Assembly: GCA_934692675.1 (NCBI GenBank)
Contig: CAKUUD010000001.1
Coordinates: 248,001-312,000, forward strand
DNA length: 64,000 bases
Origin: an uncultured Eubacteriales bacterium
Lineage (GTDB): Bacteria > Bacillota > Clostridia > Oscillospirales > Acutalibacteraceae
Direction: 5' to 3'
Shown: piece after piece, positions 34,978-44,462 of the stretch
Numbering within the stretch: position 1 is the first letter of the stretch
How the letters are laid out: the number at the start of each line of letters is the position of its first letter
Notes under the pieces: generated by a model
What the model saw: the letters and a program-made list of their open reading frames with translations, nothing else
What the model was told of the DNA's origin: nothing
Database searches by the model: none
Program-made: the position numbers and the translations under genes

Positions 34978-35388
34978 CCAAATTTATACCGAAAAGATTG
35001 TGAGAATACGGTTTTAAATTTAATAGACTTAAAACAAATAGACACTGAAATTAATAATTTACAAGAAAAGTGTACGGAGATATTGTCTTTGATAAAACTG
35101 CTCATTAGTGAAAACGCAAGGAAAGCTATAAATCAAGAGCAGTACAATAAAAAATATATCTCTTATACTAAAGAGTACGAGAAAATAAAAGGTGAGTTAT
35201 CAAGATTAGAAGAGGAAAAACAAAATCTGAAAGTTCGAAGAGATAAAGTAAAAATATTTGTTCAAAATTTAGAACCAAAAAGCGAAATTATCTCAGAGTT
35301 TGATGAAAATCTGTGGTATTCTTTAGTAGAAAAAGTTGTGGTAAACTCTGATGAACAAGTTAAGTTTATTTTTAGAAATGAAATATAA
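34978..35388 (+). pseudogene. C-terminal remnant of a large serine recombinase
   Basis: An open frame from 34978 to the stop at 35388 encodes about 136 residues with the coiled-coil tail typical of large serine recombinases of Clostridia: INNLQEKCTEIL..., EQYNKKYISYTKEYEKIKGEL, a Glu/Lys-rich helix and the closing VEKVVVNSDEQVKFIFRNEI type ending. The catalytic resolvase domain and the zinc ribbon are absent, and a stop lies directly upstream. The TTG at 35083 that would give a 101-residue product has no good ribosome-binding site. This indicates that a mobile element once inserted next to ssrA. Confidence 0.7.
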
Positions 35389-35571
35389 TTTTTCGTAAAA
35401 TATTGATACTATATTTTTAGCTATTGACAAACAATAATAGATAATTTATTGTATAAGAGACTAGAAAATATGGTGTTTATACATATTTTTTGAATAAATT
35501 TTCAAGAAGGAGGTTGTGGATTAGCAGTTTGCATAGGTGTAAATGTTTAATTTAATGAGGAGGGAAATTTA

Positions 35572-36609
35572 GTGAAAAAATTTTCTAAACGTAGGATTTG
35601 TTGTTATATATTACCACTATTTATATGGACAGCAAATCCTGTTTTTGCACATGAAAATGTAACGGTACAAGAAGGACGAATAACGAACGTTAGAGATCCA
35701 ATTGACAAAACAGATGTTGCTACAAAAAATTACATTGACAATAAAATTGAAGGCATTGAAAGTCCACCTGTTGTTTTGCAGTTGGAGGGTCAATCAGAAA
35801 CAGCAACGATGAGTCAAAAAGCAATAACTAAGCTAGTAGAAAAAAATATTGATAAGATAAATCAATATATAGACAAAAAAGTCAATGCTAAACTTACTCT
35901 TTTGCCAGAACCTCCCGATCCAAATGACATAACGCTTGGAACTGGATTATACATACCTGCAAATATAAATTTGCCTGTAAATGATTCAACTGGAATTTTA
36001 GAAAATAAAGTAGTTTACAATTCTGATGGAAGTTTATCGTATATAATTCAATATTGGTATAGATACAAAGAAAATGAGTCGTGGAAGAGAACATATAACA
36101 CAATAGTTGATAATGTTCAGAAAAATGAATGGACACCATGGGTAAACACATCAGAAAATGCTATTTTTGATAGAATTTATCCAGTTGGATCTATTTATTT
36201 GAGTGTTTCTTCAGTTAATCCGCAAGAACTTTTTGGAGGAACATGGACAAGATGGTGTCAAGGTAGGGTACCAGTTGGTGTTTATGAATCGGAAAATGAT
36301 TTTAATGCAGCAGATAAAAATGGTGGAAGTCTTATGCATAGACACGAATTTAGAGTTGGAGCACATTGGTATTATGGTGATATGTGTGGAGAAGGAACGG
36401 GAAACACAACAGGAGTATATGTGTATTCAGATAATAGATACGATGGTTGGGCAAGAGAATTAAGTAATAAAGATGTCATCGTAAACTCAAATAATACCGT
36501 GTCGACTAAATCTGTTAATGCAAGTGGTAAATATTCTCAAGGAAATACATCGGCATCAAACACATTTCCGAGGTATACAACGTGTTATATGTGGAAACGA
36601 ATAGCTTAG
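35572..36609 (+). CDS. Secreted protein with phage tail-fibre/baseplate module
   Basis: This 345-residue protein has a Sec signal peptide (basic start, hydrophobic core, cleavage after NPVFA near residue 26). The mature N terminus has ITNVRDPIDKTDVATKNYIDNK, a linker motif known from phage tail fibres. The C-terminal 140 residues resemble the phage baseplate/tail-fibre tip domain: IYPVGSIYLSV, LFGGTWTRWCQGRVPVGV, a GGSLMHRHEF His motif and the ending YTTCYMWKRIA. Start is GTG 35572 (GGAGGG upstream). Tail fibres normally lack signal peptides, so this looks like a captured phage module re-used at the cell surface. It lies immediately before the RHS gene, whose signal peptide has the same NPVFA ending. 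Confidence 0.85.
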   Translation: MKKFSKRRICCYILPLFIWTANPVFAHENVTVQEGRITNVRDPIDKTDVATKNYIDNKIEGIESPPVVLQLEGQSETATMSQKAITKLVEKNIDKINQYIDKKVNAKLTLLPEPPDPNDITLGTGLYIPANINLPVNDSTGILENKVVYNSDGSLSYIIQYWYRYKENESWKRTYNTIVDNVQKNEWTPWVNTSENAIFDRIYPVGSIYLSVSSVNPQELFGGTWTRWCQGRVPVGVYESENDFNAADKNGGSLMHRHEFRVGAHWYYGDMCGEGTGNTTGVYVYSDNRYDGWARELSNKDVIVNSNNTVSTKSVNASGKYSQGNTSASNTFPRYTTCYMWKRIA

Positions 36610-36645
36610 ATATATAATCATATATTTTTTTAAGGAGGAGCTTTT

Positions 36646-39600
36646 TTGAAAAAGATGTTTTTAAAAATAGTATCTATGTTTATGTCCGGAGTATTTTCGA
36701 TGTCGCAAAATCCAGTATTTGCGGAAAATATAGCAGATACAGTGAATAGTTTAAGAAATATAAATGTTACATCAGAGCCGGAAATACTATCAGAAATCCC
36801 TGAAAAAAGGTCTGAGTTCACGAAGCATTTTCGTATGAGTGATGGAAGCATAATGGCGGTTACTTATTCTGATCAAGTGCATTACAAACAAGGCGAAGAA
36901 TTTAAAGAAATAGATAATAGCTTGATATCAGATGGGCAAGACAAATACAAAAATGCAGATAGTCCGTTGCAAGTTAAAGTATCAAAAGCATTTAAAAATA
37001 ACGATTTGATTGATATTAGTTCGGATAGCCATAATGTTTCATGGTCTTACATAAAAAAGAAATATAAAAATTTTGACATAATATCTTCTAGTGCGAATGA
37101 AGAAATTGAAAATGTTTCTAAAAAAGTTCAAATGTCAACTAGCGATACTTCGAATGATAATTCAAATCAAACAGAGTTATCAGGTAGTACGAATGAATTA
37201 AATGAAGAGTTGGTATTTCCTGAGAAAACATATACATACGGCAAACAAACTAAAGATGGGATTTCAGAGGAAAACGGTATAGAGAAATCTAAAATAGTAT
37301 CAAAAAAACAAACTGTTACTGATACTGAAATTTTAGATAAAAAAGTTACCAAAATTCTGACTAAAGAGGATTTAAAAAGAATTCCTGATTTTGAGCAAAA
37401 TGCTCAAAGCGCGGCAATCGAGAATTTAAAAGATAGAATACCCGAAATTAGTAATTTATCAGAAGAAAAGATGAACGTTAATAAGGCAACATCAAAGGCA
37501 AAATATCAAAATTCAGATGATGGCATTGACCTTGACTATGAAATTTCAGGGCTGAAATTAAAAGAAAATATAATATTAAATAAAAAGCTAAATGATAATG
37601 ATAGATTTGATTTTAAAGTTAAAGCAAATGACCTTGATATTCAAAAAGATAATTCGGGGGACTTAGAATTTAAAGATAATTTCGGAAATACAGTATTTGT
37701 AATGCCAAAAGGTTCGATGTGGGATAGTGCGGATAGTTTCAGTAGTGAAGTTTCATATGAAATTGAAAATATTGATGGTGAATATATAATTTCGATTATT
37801 CCGGATAGACAGTGGCTTGAAAGCAGCGACAGAGTTTACCCTATTACGATTGATCCGTCAATAGAAAAGACCGTTCCCTCAGGAATAGTAGATAGCGCGT
37901 GTTGTTCTATTCGGCCAAATAATAACTATAAAGATATGAATCATATAGGAGTAGGTGGATTTGCATCCGTAAACGAGACTTGGAATTCATACATAAAATG
38001 TAATAATTTACCTATATTTTCTCATGGAGAAATAATTACAAATGCAAAAATGAAATTAATGCCACTGTTAAGCTATGATAATTGTGGTACTGGGCCTGAT
38101 GCGTATTATAATAGTCCTGATAATCTTGTGGGCATTAGAAATGTTATAGAACCTTGGGATGAAAATGTATGTTGGGGCAACAAACCTGAAAGCGATAGTG
38201 TTTGTGTAGATTATATACAAACTTCCGCTGCAACAATAACAGATTGGAATTATTGGGATATAACCAGATCTGTAAAAAATTGGTATACACTTGAAGATCC
38301 AAATACAAATAATGGTTTTGAACTTTATTCTTTTTCGAGCAATAAAGATGTAGTAATGAGGTATATTTCTACTGAAAATACAGATTATCCGCAATATAAG
38401 CCGCAATTTGTTATAAATTATCGAGAGTTTATAGGTGAAGAAGATTACTGGTCATATACAAGTATAGCGTCAGGAAATCAAGGAATTAGTAAGATTAATA
38501 ACTACACAGGTACACTTTCGGTTTCAGATAATATTTTTTCGTATACAGGAATTAGAAATCCGGTATCAATAAAAAATACATATAACATCACAAACTATAA
38601 CGAAACGGCAAATAGCCGTGTGTATACTAAAATTTTGCCGGAAGGATATATGCATTCTTCTGCAACCGGGCTTGGATTTAGACTTAATTTCAATCAAGTT
38701 GTTTATAAATTAGACCAAAGCGATAGTCTATACTCGGTAGGATGCAGATATGCGTACATCGATGCAGATGGAACTTTGCATTATTTTAAAGTTGACGGTA
38801 ATGAAATCGTTGATGAAGATGGCCTTAATTTTACATTGACCGAAACAGAAACCGGAATTAAGATAAAGGACATAAAAGGTAGCTTTCTCACTTTTGAAAA
38901 AATAGTTTCTACTGATGAGCTATATTTTTTAAAGTCATCAAGCGATAATAACACAACAAAAAACGTAACGACTTATCAGTATACAAATGCAGATGAAACC
39001 ACTCCTGCAAGAGTGAGTAAAATAATTGACGCTGCAGGAAGAGAAACGCTTGTTTCATACGGCGAAAATGGAATGGTTTCGGAAATAACCAATTCTGAGG
39101 GTAAAAAAGTAAAGTTTGAATATGAAGGAAATCTTCTTAAAAAGCTTGTGTATCCTGATAATTTAAGTACAGAGTATTTATACGATAACTACGGCAGACT
39201 TTCGGGCTTATGGTCAGACAAAGGAACTGGAATAGGAGTAAAATATGAATATGCATCGAATGACTGTAATAGTTTAAACTTTTTTAAAGTAAGAAATGCA
39301 GCAGAGTATGCAAATAAAAATTTTAGCGAAAAGTTTAAAGGAAAAAGTCATGAATTTTGGTATGAGATGAACCAAACCAAAATCACTCATAAAGTGAATA
39401 ATTTAGATGTGCCTTACCACCAAAACACAGAAATATTTCAGTTTGACCACGAAGGCAGAGTAACTGCTCATTTTGACGAAAGCGGAAATGCTGTTTCGAA
39501 CATTTATTGTACTGAACAAGACGGAAGAAAAAATAAAATTACTCATTCAAACGATATTGGAAACTACACAAATAATCTCTTGAAAAACACATATGCTCAA

Positions 39601-40089
39601 AGAGATTTAGAAGCCGAATGGATAGTTGACAACTCTATTTTTGAACATAACTCTGAAGAGTGCAGCGTTTTAAGAGACAATTCAGCTGAAACAAGTCTCG
39701 GTAATTACAGCTTTAAAGTGTCTCACACATCGAATAATCCATCTTGGCCTATTGTCTATCAAAAAGTTAAAATTCCTTCAAAACCATATGACAGAAAATA
39801 CACTTTTTCAGGGGATATAAAGCTACCCGAAGATTTTGCAATCGGCAATGGTGCCTGCCTTCAAATAGCAGCATTTAGTGCAGATGGTCAGCAGATGTCT
39901 GAAGATGAGCTCAGCGCATGGATAACATCAACCGAAGGAAAATGGCAACGAGAAAGCGTAACGGTAAATGTTCCTGCCGGAGCAAGTGAGATTAAATGTG
40001 CATTTGGAGTTAAAAATTCACAAGGAATAGCATTTTTGATTGTTTGCAACTTGAAGAAAGCGATGCACCGAATGATTATAACGCCATAG
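36646..40089 (+). CDS. Secreted DNRLRE/RHS-repeat protein, N-terminal part (frameshifted)
   Basis: This is the first 1147 residues of a giant wall-associated RHS protein. A signal peptide (cleavage after NPVFA, about residue 26) is followed by a charged pre-domain, a DNRLRE-type beta domain (about 415-600, with SCCSIRPNNNYKD and a WDE..CWGNKP segment) and the first YD/RHS repeats (for example GRETLVSYGENGMVSEI). The frame breaks at a five-T run (40033-40037), after which about 17 unrelated residues follow. One additional T restores a perfect continuation into the next frame (GIAFFDCLQLEES). Start is TTG 36646, after AAGGAGG. Either a sequencing error, phase variation or true inactivation could explain the break. 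Confidence 0.88.
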   Translation: MKKMFLKIVSMFMSGVFSMSQNPVFAENIADTVNSLRNINVTSEPEILSEIPEKRSEFTKHFRMSDGSIMAVTYSDQVHYKQGEEFKEIDNSLISDGQDKYKNADSPLQVKVSKAFKNNDLIDISSDSHNVSWSYIKKKYKNFDIISSSANEEIENVSKKVQMSTSDTSNDNSNQTELSGSTNELNEELVFPEKTYTYGKQTKDGISEENGIEKSKIVSKKQTVTDTEILDKKVTKILTKEDLKRIPDFEQNAQSAAIENLKDRIPEISNLSEEKMNVNKATSKAKYQNSDDGIDLDYEISGLKLKENIILNKKLNDNDRFDFKVKANDLDIQKDNSGDLEFKDNFGNTVFVMPKGSMWDSADSFSSEVSYEIENIDGEYIISIIPDRQWLESSDRVYPITIDPSIEKTVPSGIVDSACCSIRPNNNYKDMNHIGVGGFASVNETWNSYIKCNNLPIFSHGEIITNAKMKLMPLLSYDNCGTGPDAYYNSPDNLVGIRNVIEPWDENVCWGNKPESDSVCVDYIQTSAATITDWNYWDITRSVKNWYTLEDPNTNNGFELYSFSSNKDVVMRYISTENTDYPQYKPQFVINYREFIGEEDYWSYTSIASGNQGISKINNYTGTLSVSDNIFSYTGIRNPVSIKNTYNITNYNETANSRVYTKILPEGYMHSSATGLGFRLNFNQVVYKLDQSDSLYSVGCRYAYIDADGTLHYFKVDGNEIVDEDGLNFTLTETETGIKIKDIKGSFLTFEKIVSTDELYFLKSSSDNNTTKNVTTYQYTNADETTPARVSKIIDAAGRETLVSYGENGMVSEITNSEGKKVKFEYEGNLLKKLVYPDNLSTEYLYDNYGRLSGLWSDKGTGIGVKYEYASNDCNSLNFFKVRNAAEYANKNFSEKFKGKSHEFWYEMNQTKITHKVNNLDVPYHQNTEIFQFDHEGRVTAHFDESGNAVSNIYCTEQDGRKNKITHSNDIGNYTNNLLKNTYAQRDLEAEWIVDNSIFEHNSEECSVLRDNSAETSLGNYSFKVSHTSNNPSWPIVYQKVKIPSKPYDRKYTFSGDIKLPEDFAIGNGACLQIAAFSADGQQMSEDELSAWITSTEGKWQRESVTVNVPAGASEIKCAFGVKNSQGIAFLIVCNLKKAMHRMIITP

Positions 40090-43000
40090 AAAACAGCAGT
40101 TTTGACGATAACTTAGAAAATTGGACATGCAGTGAAAATTCAGCTGTCACGATTGAAAAAGGCAGAGCTTGTATCATTGGTGATGCCACTTTAGATAAAA
40201 GTTTTTCGCAGACTATTGAGGTAAATAAGATAAATCCTGTGTTTGCTATAAGAGCATGTTCTGAGGGCTTAGCAGTACCGCAAGACAGTGCAAGCGACGG
40301 TAAATATCAAATTTCTTATGTACTGAATTTTTCAGACGGAACAAATTATGCAGGAAGTTTAAAATTTAATCCTGATGTTTCGGATAGGCAATATGTGTAC
40401 GGAAGCATAAATGCAAGGCTTTACGGTTTAGATAAAACAGTAACTTCGATTAGCGTTGGGCCTGAATTTTCAAAAAATTGTAACACTGTACATTTTGACG
40501 ATTTACAAGTTTGCATTGATGATGAGGGGATTTTATTAAACCGTGATAATAAAGGTAATCCGCAACATATAACTGATGCTTTAGGTAACTTAAGTAATAT
40601 TTCTCGTGATGAAGAAAGTCAAGAAATTACTCAAATAACTGATTCTAGAAATAATCAAGTAAACTTTACATACTTTGATGACAATAAGCATAAAGTCAAG
40701 AGCATTTCTCAAAATTTACCCGGAGGAAATGTTAAAAGCAATTTCACCTATGAAAGTACCGGCGGAGTAACCAATGCTAGAGTAGTTTCTGAAACAAATA
40801 CAGACGGAAAAGAAATATCTTCAAGTACTGTATATTCGCAAAGCAAAAACTACCCTCAAATAGTAACCAATTCAAGAGGAAAAAATACAACTTACACTAC
40901 AGATGAAAACTCGGGAAATGTAACAACAATAAAAGATGCTAAAAACACAGAAACGAATTTCGAATACGATTCTGTGGGAAGAGTTTTAAGTAGTGTATGC
41001 AGCGGATTTGAGACGAGCTATGCATATTCGAAAGGCATTTTATCTGAGATTTCTCGCAAATTAACAGACACTGTTTCGAGTGTATATAAGTTTATTTATG
41101 ACCATTTTGGAAATATTTCTGAGACAAAAGTTGGCACAAGAACACTTTCAAAGGTTACATATGATGCCGGTGGAGGGCTTGTACACCAAGTTAAATTCGG
41201 AAATGAGCAAACTATAAATTACGAATATGACAGCCTCGGAAGATTAATCAAAAAATCTTTCGGATACGAAAAAGGCAATAAATTTGGAGAAATAAGATAC
41301 TCTTACGATAGTAAAAATCGTTTATATGAAATATATGATTCTGCTCAAGATATAACTACAAAAATTGAATATGATAAGTTCGGAAGGATTCGCAAAACCA
41401 GTAGAAGTGACGGCACGTCAAGCGAATCGATTTATACGAATATAGGAAATCTTTTAGATAAAGTAAAGCTTAATTTGTTTGGAGTTTTACAGAAAATCAC
41501 AAATACATATGGTGCATCGGATATTTTGACTCAGTGTAGTATCGAAACAGATAATAGTACTGTTTCAAGTAAATACAACAGAGACTATTTAAATAGAATA
41601 TCTTCGGTTGAAACATCTGATTTATTAAGCCATGAATTTGAATTTTTAGATGGTAGCGACTCAAACAAAACAACTGAATTTGTGAGCAGTATTGAAATAA
41701 AGAAGAAAGTTTCAGACATTTGGCAAAGCACAGGTAAAAAATTCAGCTATACTTATGATGACGTTGGGAACATAACAGAAGTAAAAGATGGAAATAATAG
41801 CGTGATTGCTCATTATGATTACGATAATGTTGGTCAGCTTGTTAGAGAAAACAACTCTCAAACAGGTAAAACTGTGTGCTATACGTATAATTTAGGCGGA
41901 AACTTGACTCAAAAAGAAATTTATTCGTATAGTGCTGAAAGCACGTTGACAAATCCTGAAAGAACAATCACATATAACTACGAAGATGCAAACTGGCCGG
42001 ATAAGTTAACATCAATTACAGAGGGTGAAAACACTCAAAACTTCATATACGATGCGATTGGAAATCCGCTTTCATATAAGGGTTGGGAACTAGAGTGGAC
42101 TCATGGCAGAAGACTTGACAAAATGGAAAATACAGGTTATAATGTTAATGTATCATTTGAATATGATGAAAATGGCATTAGAACGCAGAAAGCCGTAAAC
42201 AATGTTAAGACTGAATTTATTACATCAGGAATTAAAGTTTTAGCACAAAAAACAGGCGACAACATTTTAATCTGGCAAACAGATTCAAACGGCAATACTC
42301 TAGGTTTTACTTATAACGGAACACAGTACTTTTACCTTAAAAATCTCCAAGGGGATATAATAGGAATTACAGATACCGCCGGAGAAGTTGTTGCAGAGTA
42401 TAAGTATGACTCTTGGGGTAAATTGATTTCTATAACTGATGGACAAGGTGTAGATAAAACTACAGATACAAGCTTCATCGGATATATTAATCCAATCAGA
42501 TATCGTGGATACTACTATGATTGCGAGACAGGACTGTATTATCTAAATGCAAGGTACTACGATCCTGAACTCGGCAGGTTTATTAACGCTGATGAAACTT
42601 TAGACGGTGGATTAAATCTTTTTGAATATTGTTATAACAATCCTGTTGGTTTTGCTGATTATACAGGCAATGCACCTGGAGATTTATTTGATACTATGGA
42701 TGACGCTGCTATAAATTGGGCCCATTTTTATCATCCACGAGCTATGGCTGAAGGAATAGAATACGGGTCAAATATTTTCAAACGTAATGAACAATATTAT
42801 TATGAGGGTGTAACAAGAGGCGATTCGGGTTCTGTGGCTATTCCTGAAGCAGATGGCAGTGTGGGATATATTCATTCACATCATAATTCAAATAGTGCTA
42901 AAGCTAATATTTTTGCTATAGCTGCTGATGTACATATATCTGAAATGCGTAGAATAGTTGGATATGTTGTCACACCAGCAGGAGATATACAAAGATATAG

Positions 43001-43223
43001 TCCTCTTGGTGATTATGGTGAAGATAATGGTGGCGATTCTGATTTAGGTACTTTAAAATGGATATATTATAGTAGCAAGCTTAAAGGTTCAAACGGTAGA
43101 AAATGGTTTTGGCAAAAAAACGATTTAGATAAACGTCTTGACCAATTGCGCAAAACATATGGCTCAATTACTGGTCAAAGAGAGTATTATGAAGTATGGA
43201 ATCTGTTTTTTGAAGGAATGTAA
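40044..43223 (+). CDS. RHS-repeat protein, C-terminal part with JAB-like DUF4329-type tip
   Basis: This is the continuation of the upstream RHS protein in another frame (1059 residues; the intact protein would have about 2190). It has a carbohydrate-binding-like beta region, many YD repeats (YDSVGR, YDSLGRL, YDDVGNI, YDAIGN) and the conserved RHS core end GLYYLNARYYDPELGRFINADE (about residues 830-850). A variable tip of about 185 residues follows, beginning after NNPVGFADYTGN. The tip starts DTMDDAAINWAHFYHP and includes a GYIHSHHNS motif with a later Asp, resembling DUF4329, a JAB/MPN-like putative peptidase or deubiquitinase tip found in polymorphic toxins. The actual start of this piece is not independent; it is part of the upstream gene. 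Confidence 0.85.
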   Translation: MQLEESDAPNDYNAIENSSFDDNLENWTCSENSAVTIEKGRACIIGDATLDKSFSQTIEVNKINPVFAIRACSEGLAVPQDSASDGKYQISYVLNFSDGTNYAGSLKFNPDVSDRQYVYGSINARLYGLDKTVTSISVGPEFSKNCNTVHFDDLQVCIDDEGILLNRDNKGNPQHITDALGNLSNISRDEESQEITQITDSRNNQVNFTYFDDNKHKVKSISQNLPGGNVKSNFTYESTGGVTNARVVSETNTDGKEISSSTVYSQSKNYPQIVTNSRGKNTTYTTDENSGNVTTIKDAKNTETNFEYDSVGRVLSSVCSGFETSYAYSKGILSEISRKLTDTVSSVYKFIYDHFGNISETKVGTRTLSKVTYDAGGGLVHQVKFGNEQTINYEYDSLGRLIKKSFGYEKGNKFGEIRYSYDSKNRLYEIYDSAQDITTKIEYDKFGRIRKTSRSDGTSSESIYTNIGNLLDKVKLNLFGVLQKITNTYGASDILTQCSIETDNSTVSSKYNRDYLNRISSVETSDLLSHEFEFLDGSDSNKTTEFVSSIEIKKKVSDIWQSTGKKFSYTYDDVGNITEVKDGNNSVIAHYDYDNVGQLVRENNSQTGKTVCYTYNLGGNLTQKEIYSYSAESTLTNPERTITYNYEDANWPDKLTSITEGENTQNFIYDAIGNPLSYKGWELEWTHGRRLDKMENTGYNVNVSFEYDENGIRTQKAVNNVKTEFITSGIKVLAQKTGDNILIWQTDSNGNTLGFTYNGTQYFYLKNLQGDIIGITDTAGEVVAEYKYDSWGKLISITDGQGVDKTTDTSFIGYINPIRYRGYYYDCETGLYYLNARYYDPELGRFINADETLDGGLNLFEYCYNNPVGFADYTGNAPGDLFDTMDDAAINWAHFYHPRAMAEGIEYGSNIFKRNEQYYYEGVTRGDSGSVAIPEADGSVGYIHSHHNSNSAKANIFAIAADVHISEMRRIVGYVVTPAGDIQRYSPLGDYGEDNGGDSDLGTLKWIYYSSKLKGSNGRKWFWQKNDLDKRLDQLRKTYGSITGQREYYEVWNLFFEGM

Positions 43224-43328
43224 TAAAAAATATTTTTAGAAGTTGTTTTTTTGTATATTCAAGTTGTAAAATAAACATGTTTTATTTTTGAATTATTATT
43301 TTTGAATTATAATTATATTTAAAAAGGA

Positions 43329-43940
43329 GTGGCTAATATATTATTTAAGAATTTTTTATCAGCTGTAATGAGTTTTGGGATAATTTTTTCACCTATTATT
43401 TCATTAACCGCTTTTGCCGAAGGAGGAAATATGCAGACATCAGAAGTTAGAGCTTCAAATATTCCTTCAACTTTAGATGAATGTTGTATAGAACTTGACA
43501 AAATTTTTACTCAAGAAGAAAAAAATAAAATAAAACAAAGTTCGGTTTACAATGTTCGCAGCTATTTGAATGAAATCAGATGTGGTAGAATTGGTATCAT
43601 GATAACACATAATTGGCTGTATTTGCCGCCTGAAGAAGGTGAGGCAGGTCGTAAGCACCAAAGCAAACTTGCTAAGTTGCTTTTAGCTCACGGTGCTGGA
43701 TTTGAGAGCGATGAGGATTGTGTGATGTTGAGCATAATACTTGAAAATTATAGCCATTATTTAAATGGTAATAGAGTAGAAAGCATAGAGGATTTAGTAG
43801 TTGATCATTGGTTTAACTTTTGGAGATATTTTAATTCGGATTTAAAAAGAGAAGAGTTTCAAAATAAGATGGAAAGATGGACACAAGCTAGAGATTCTCG
43901 TAAAACACAGATTAGATGGTCATGTTGTACAATTTTATAA
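43329..43940 (+). CDS. Exported DUF6794-like protein
   Basis: This 203-residue protein has a signal peptide (hydrophobic core about residues 8-26, AFA before the mature part). The mature part, STLDECCIELDKIF...EEKNKIKQ, then a helical region with HNWLYL, and YSHYLNGNRVESIED, matches the pattern of the DUF6794 family as I know it. It ends in a Cys pair. Being directly behind the RHS toxin-like gene it could be its immunity or accessory protein; this is inference. The start is uncertain. GTG 43329 overlaps the AAAGGAG site, and the best-spaced codon would be ATA 43338. ATG 43368 would cut the signal peptide. Confidence 0.75.
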   Translation: MANILFKNFLSAVMSFGIIFSPIISLTAFAEGGNMQTSEVRASNIPSTLDECCIELDKIFTQEEKNKIKQSSVYNVRSYLNEIRCGRIGIMITHNWLYLPPEEGEAGRKHQSKLAKLLLAHGAGFESDEDCVMLSIILENYSHYLNGNRVESIEDLVVDHWFNFWRYFNSDLKREEFQNKMERWTQARDSRKTQIRWSCCTIL

Positions 43941-43972
43941 TTATTTATTTTTAATGTGGAGGGTATATTATT

Positions 43973-44290
43973 ATGGAAATGAGTGGTTTATCTAAAAACG
44001 AGTTATTAAAAATTGCGGGTGGTCAATTATCATCAGAAAGTACAACAGTTAGTTCACATATCGGAAAAATTTTAGAATTGCCTGACGGTAAGTTTACCTA
44101 TTTTTTGCAAGAAGATTCTCGTTTAAAAAATGAATATAAGGATTGTAAAATAGTAGGAACTTTGGTTTCTGCATTAGGATACACTTTTCAGTATGATGAG
44201 AATAATGTTTTGAAAAAGATCATAACTGTAGATGGAGAAATCAAAGAATTAGATATAAATTCAAATGATTTCAAAATAAAAAGTGAGTAA
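43973..44290 (+). CDS. Small protein with double-glycine leader
   Basis: This 105-residue protein begins MEMSGLSKNELLKIAGG. The segment LSKNELLKIAGG fits the double-glycine leader consensus (L-S-x-x-E-L-x-x-I-x-G-G) of class II bacteriocins and peptide pheromones exported and cleaved by C39-peptidase ABC transporters. The predicted core of about 88 residues is hydrophilic, has one Cys, and lacks typical bacteriocin motifs (YGNGV, GxxxG rich). No C39 transporter gene is in the window. ATG 43973 has a strong GGAGGG site. It sits behind the DUF6794-like gene and before a terminator. It may be a secreted small toxin, signal or immunity-type protein. Confidence 0.75.
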   Translation: MEMSGLSKNELLKIAGGQLSSESTTVSSHIGKILELPDGKFTYFLQEDSRLKNEYKDCKIVGTLVSALGYTFQYDENNVLKKIITVDGEIKELDINSNDFKIKSE

Positions 44291-44343
44291 ATTTAAGGTT
44301 ATGCTATCTCTTATCTTATTTATAAAATATTTCTAGTTTAATA

Positions 44344-44388
44344 AAAGAGGTTTTTATGAGTAAAAAAACTTGTTTAAACCTCTTTATA
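44344..44388 (+). terminator. Terminator after the double-glycine leader gene
   Basis: Perfect 10-bp stem AAAGAGGTTT (44344-44353) and AAACCTCTTT (44376-44385). Confidence 0.7.
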
Positions 44389-44462
44389 TTTTCATATATT
44401 TCATAAATGTGATAAAATATAATTAAAGTATATAAAAGGCGGCATAGTGACGAGAGGGAGTA

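Noticed and set aside
35424..35457. Promoter before the tail-fibre-like gene (TTGACA with TATAAG)
   Set aside because: Spacing of 22 bases is too long; no well-spaced -10 box of good quality is seen, so the promoter was not called.
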